Positions 63,222 through 64,000 of a DNA stretch of 64,000 bases are shown one piece after another; position 1 is the first letter of the stretch, and each line of letters opens with the position of its first letter. The translations under genes were made by a program, and so were the position numbers. The notes beneath the pieces are model-generated. The model saw nothing but the letters and a program-made list of their open reading frames with translations, was not told the origin of the DNA and did not search any database. The stretch is from Minwuia sp. (GTDB lineage Bacteria > Pseudomonadota > Alphaproteobacteria > Minwuiales > Minwuiaceae): positions 1-64,000 of the forward strand of contig JARGPL010000021.1 in NCBI GenBank assembly GCA_029210175.1, in the 5' to 3' direction.

Positions 63222-64000
63222 TCAGATCTCAGGCCTATGCCGGTGCCAGTCGGTTGCCTGCTGGTATGCGTGGGCGACGTTGAGGACGGTGGCTTCGTCG
63301 AAGGCGCGACCGGCGATCTGCAGGCTGGCCGGCATGCCGTCGGGCGCGAAGCCACAGGGCACGACGACAGCGGGCAGGCCGGTGAGGTCGAACGGTTCGG
63401 TATTGCGCAGGATCGCGCCGAAGATCGCTTCCTCGGTGCCATTGATGTCCACCATCTCGTCACCGATGGGCGTTGCCGTGATGGCAATACCGGGGCTGAC
63501 CAGCACGTCGACCTGCGACAGCGCTGTCGCCATCGACTGGCCCAGCAGGGTGCGATAGCGCTGGGCGTGCAGGTAGTCCTTGGCGAGGATCTGGTCGCCG
63601 ATATCCAGGAATGCCCTCACCTGCTCCGTATAGAGGTCGGCGCGGTCGTCCAGCGTGTCATCGTGATAGGCCGTCGCCTCCGCCGCATAGATCGCCATGG
63701 CGCCGGAACCGGAAAATTCGATGTAGGGCACCTCGATCTCCACAACGTCGGCCCCGAGCGCCGTCAGTTCGGCCACGGCGGCATCCACCAGCGCCACGAC
63801 CTGACCCTGTGCCTGATCGTAGAAGTACCGGCGCACGACACCGACCTTCAGACCCTTGATGTCCCCGGTCAGGGCGGCGCGATAATCCGGCACGGGCCGG
63901 TCGGCGCATGCGGCGTCGCGCGGGTCATGCCCGGCCACCACGCCGAGGAAGATCGCGGCATCCATCGCCGAACGGGTCAGTGGTCCAGCGTGATCCATCG
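63222..64000 (-). CDS. Amidase signature-family protein, C-terminal part
   Basis: The gene runs off the right edge; 259 codons are visible, with the stop at 63222. MDHAGPLTRSAMDAAIFLGVVAGHDPRD and GLKVGVVRRYFYDQAQG, then DVLVSPGIAITATP and GLPAVVVPCGFAPDGMPASLQIAG, match the second half of amidase-signature enzymes. The Lys and Ser-cisSer catalytic residues lie outside the window. It is a different enzyme from the amidase at 8846. Confidence 0.87.
   Translation of the reverse strand, partial: MDHAGPLTRSAMDAAIFLGVVAGHDPRDAACADRPVPDYRAALTGDIKGLKVGVVRRYFYDQAQGQVVALVDAAVAELTALGADVVEIEVPYIEFSGSGAMAIYAAEATAYHDDTLDDRADLYTEQVRAFLDIGDQILAKDYLHAQRYRTLLGQSMATALSQVDVLVSPGIAITATPIGDEMVDINGTEEAIFGAILRNTEPFDLTGLPAVVVPCGFAPDGMPASLQIAGRAFDEATVLNVAHAYQQATDWHRHRPEI

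Overview
The window is GC-rich, densely coded chromosomal DNA from an alphaproteobacterium, most likely of Rhodospirillales type. The evidence is the gene content and order: psd-pssA, the ispH-thrB-rnhA block, PleC/DivJ-like histidine kinases, several corrinoid/MttB-type and F420-type genes, and many catabolic oxidoreductases. I saw no tRNA, rRNA, CRISPR array or prophage. The only mobile DNA is an IS3-family remnant at the left edge. All statements rest on reading motifs, start sites and spacing by eye; no database search was possible.

Layout. 0-0.4 kb: 3' end of a pRiA4b ORF-3-like gene and an IS3 OrfA fragment. 0.65-6.6 kb: housekeeping genes (psd, pssA, a TauD-type dioxygenase, tldD, tadA, dapE). 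6.7-11 kb: an amidase/SDR/aminotransferase operon and a divergent SDR that lacks the catalytic Tyr. 11-15.6 kb: a signalling block (MASE1-PAS3 kinase, Rcp1-like regulator, receiver-kinase hybrid). 15.7-19 kb: rnhA, thrB, ispH, a tandem CDGSH protein and a lipoprotein. 19-20.7 kb: REC-GGDEF-EAL protein with a degraded EAL domain. 21-25 kb: acyl-CoA carboxylase carboxyltransferase, free-standing biotin carrier, hydrolase, acyl-CoA dehydrogenase. 25.1-29.5 kb: an ammonium transporter fused to a histidine kinase, a haloalkane dehalogenase and a GAF kinase with a poor ATP site. 29.7-37 kb: GMC oxidoreductase, asd, an SDR/NTF2/DUF6134 operon, hydrolases, DUF1330.

36.8-47.7 kb: a complete branched-chain-type ABC importer (livH, livM, livG, livF, binding protein) with an acyl-CoA ligase, divergent from an operon of MBL-fold hydrolase, NicX-like dioxygenase, alpha/beta hydrolase, an internally deleted acyl-CoA dehydrogenase and DUF3429. 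47.7-50 kb: MlrC-type M81 peptidase and a BI-1 family membrane protein, the latter with a clear terminator. 50.3-53.6 kb: MttB-family methyltransferase, its corrinoid protein and DUF1638. 53.6-57.9 kb: alpha/beta hydrolase, LLM flavin oxidoreductase, haloacid dehalogenase, small basic protein, glycine-zipper lipoprotein. 57.9-60.3 kb: F420 genes npdG-cofE-cofD. 60.4-63.2 kb: glycosyltransferase-like, TIGR02466 oxygenase and TIGR03032 genes in one overlapping operon. 63.2 kb to the edge: an incomplete amidase.

Taken together this is a metabolically versatile aerobe. It combines import and CoA activation of organic acids, corrinoid-dependent demethylation, F420 redox chemistry, dehalogenation and a rich two-component/c-di-GMP network. 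The best candidates for something not well described are the GT/TIGR02466/TIGR03032 operon, the MBL/NicX-like operon beside the liv genes, the Amt-kinase fusion with a possible CtrA-type site, and the F420 operon close to an LLM enzyme.
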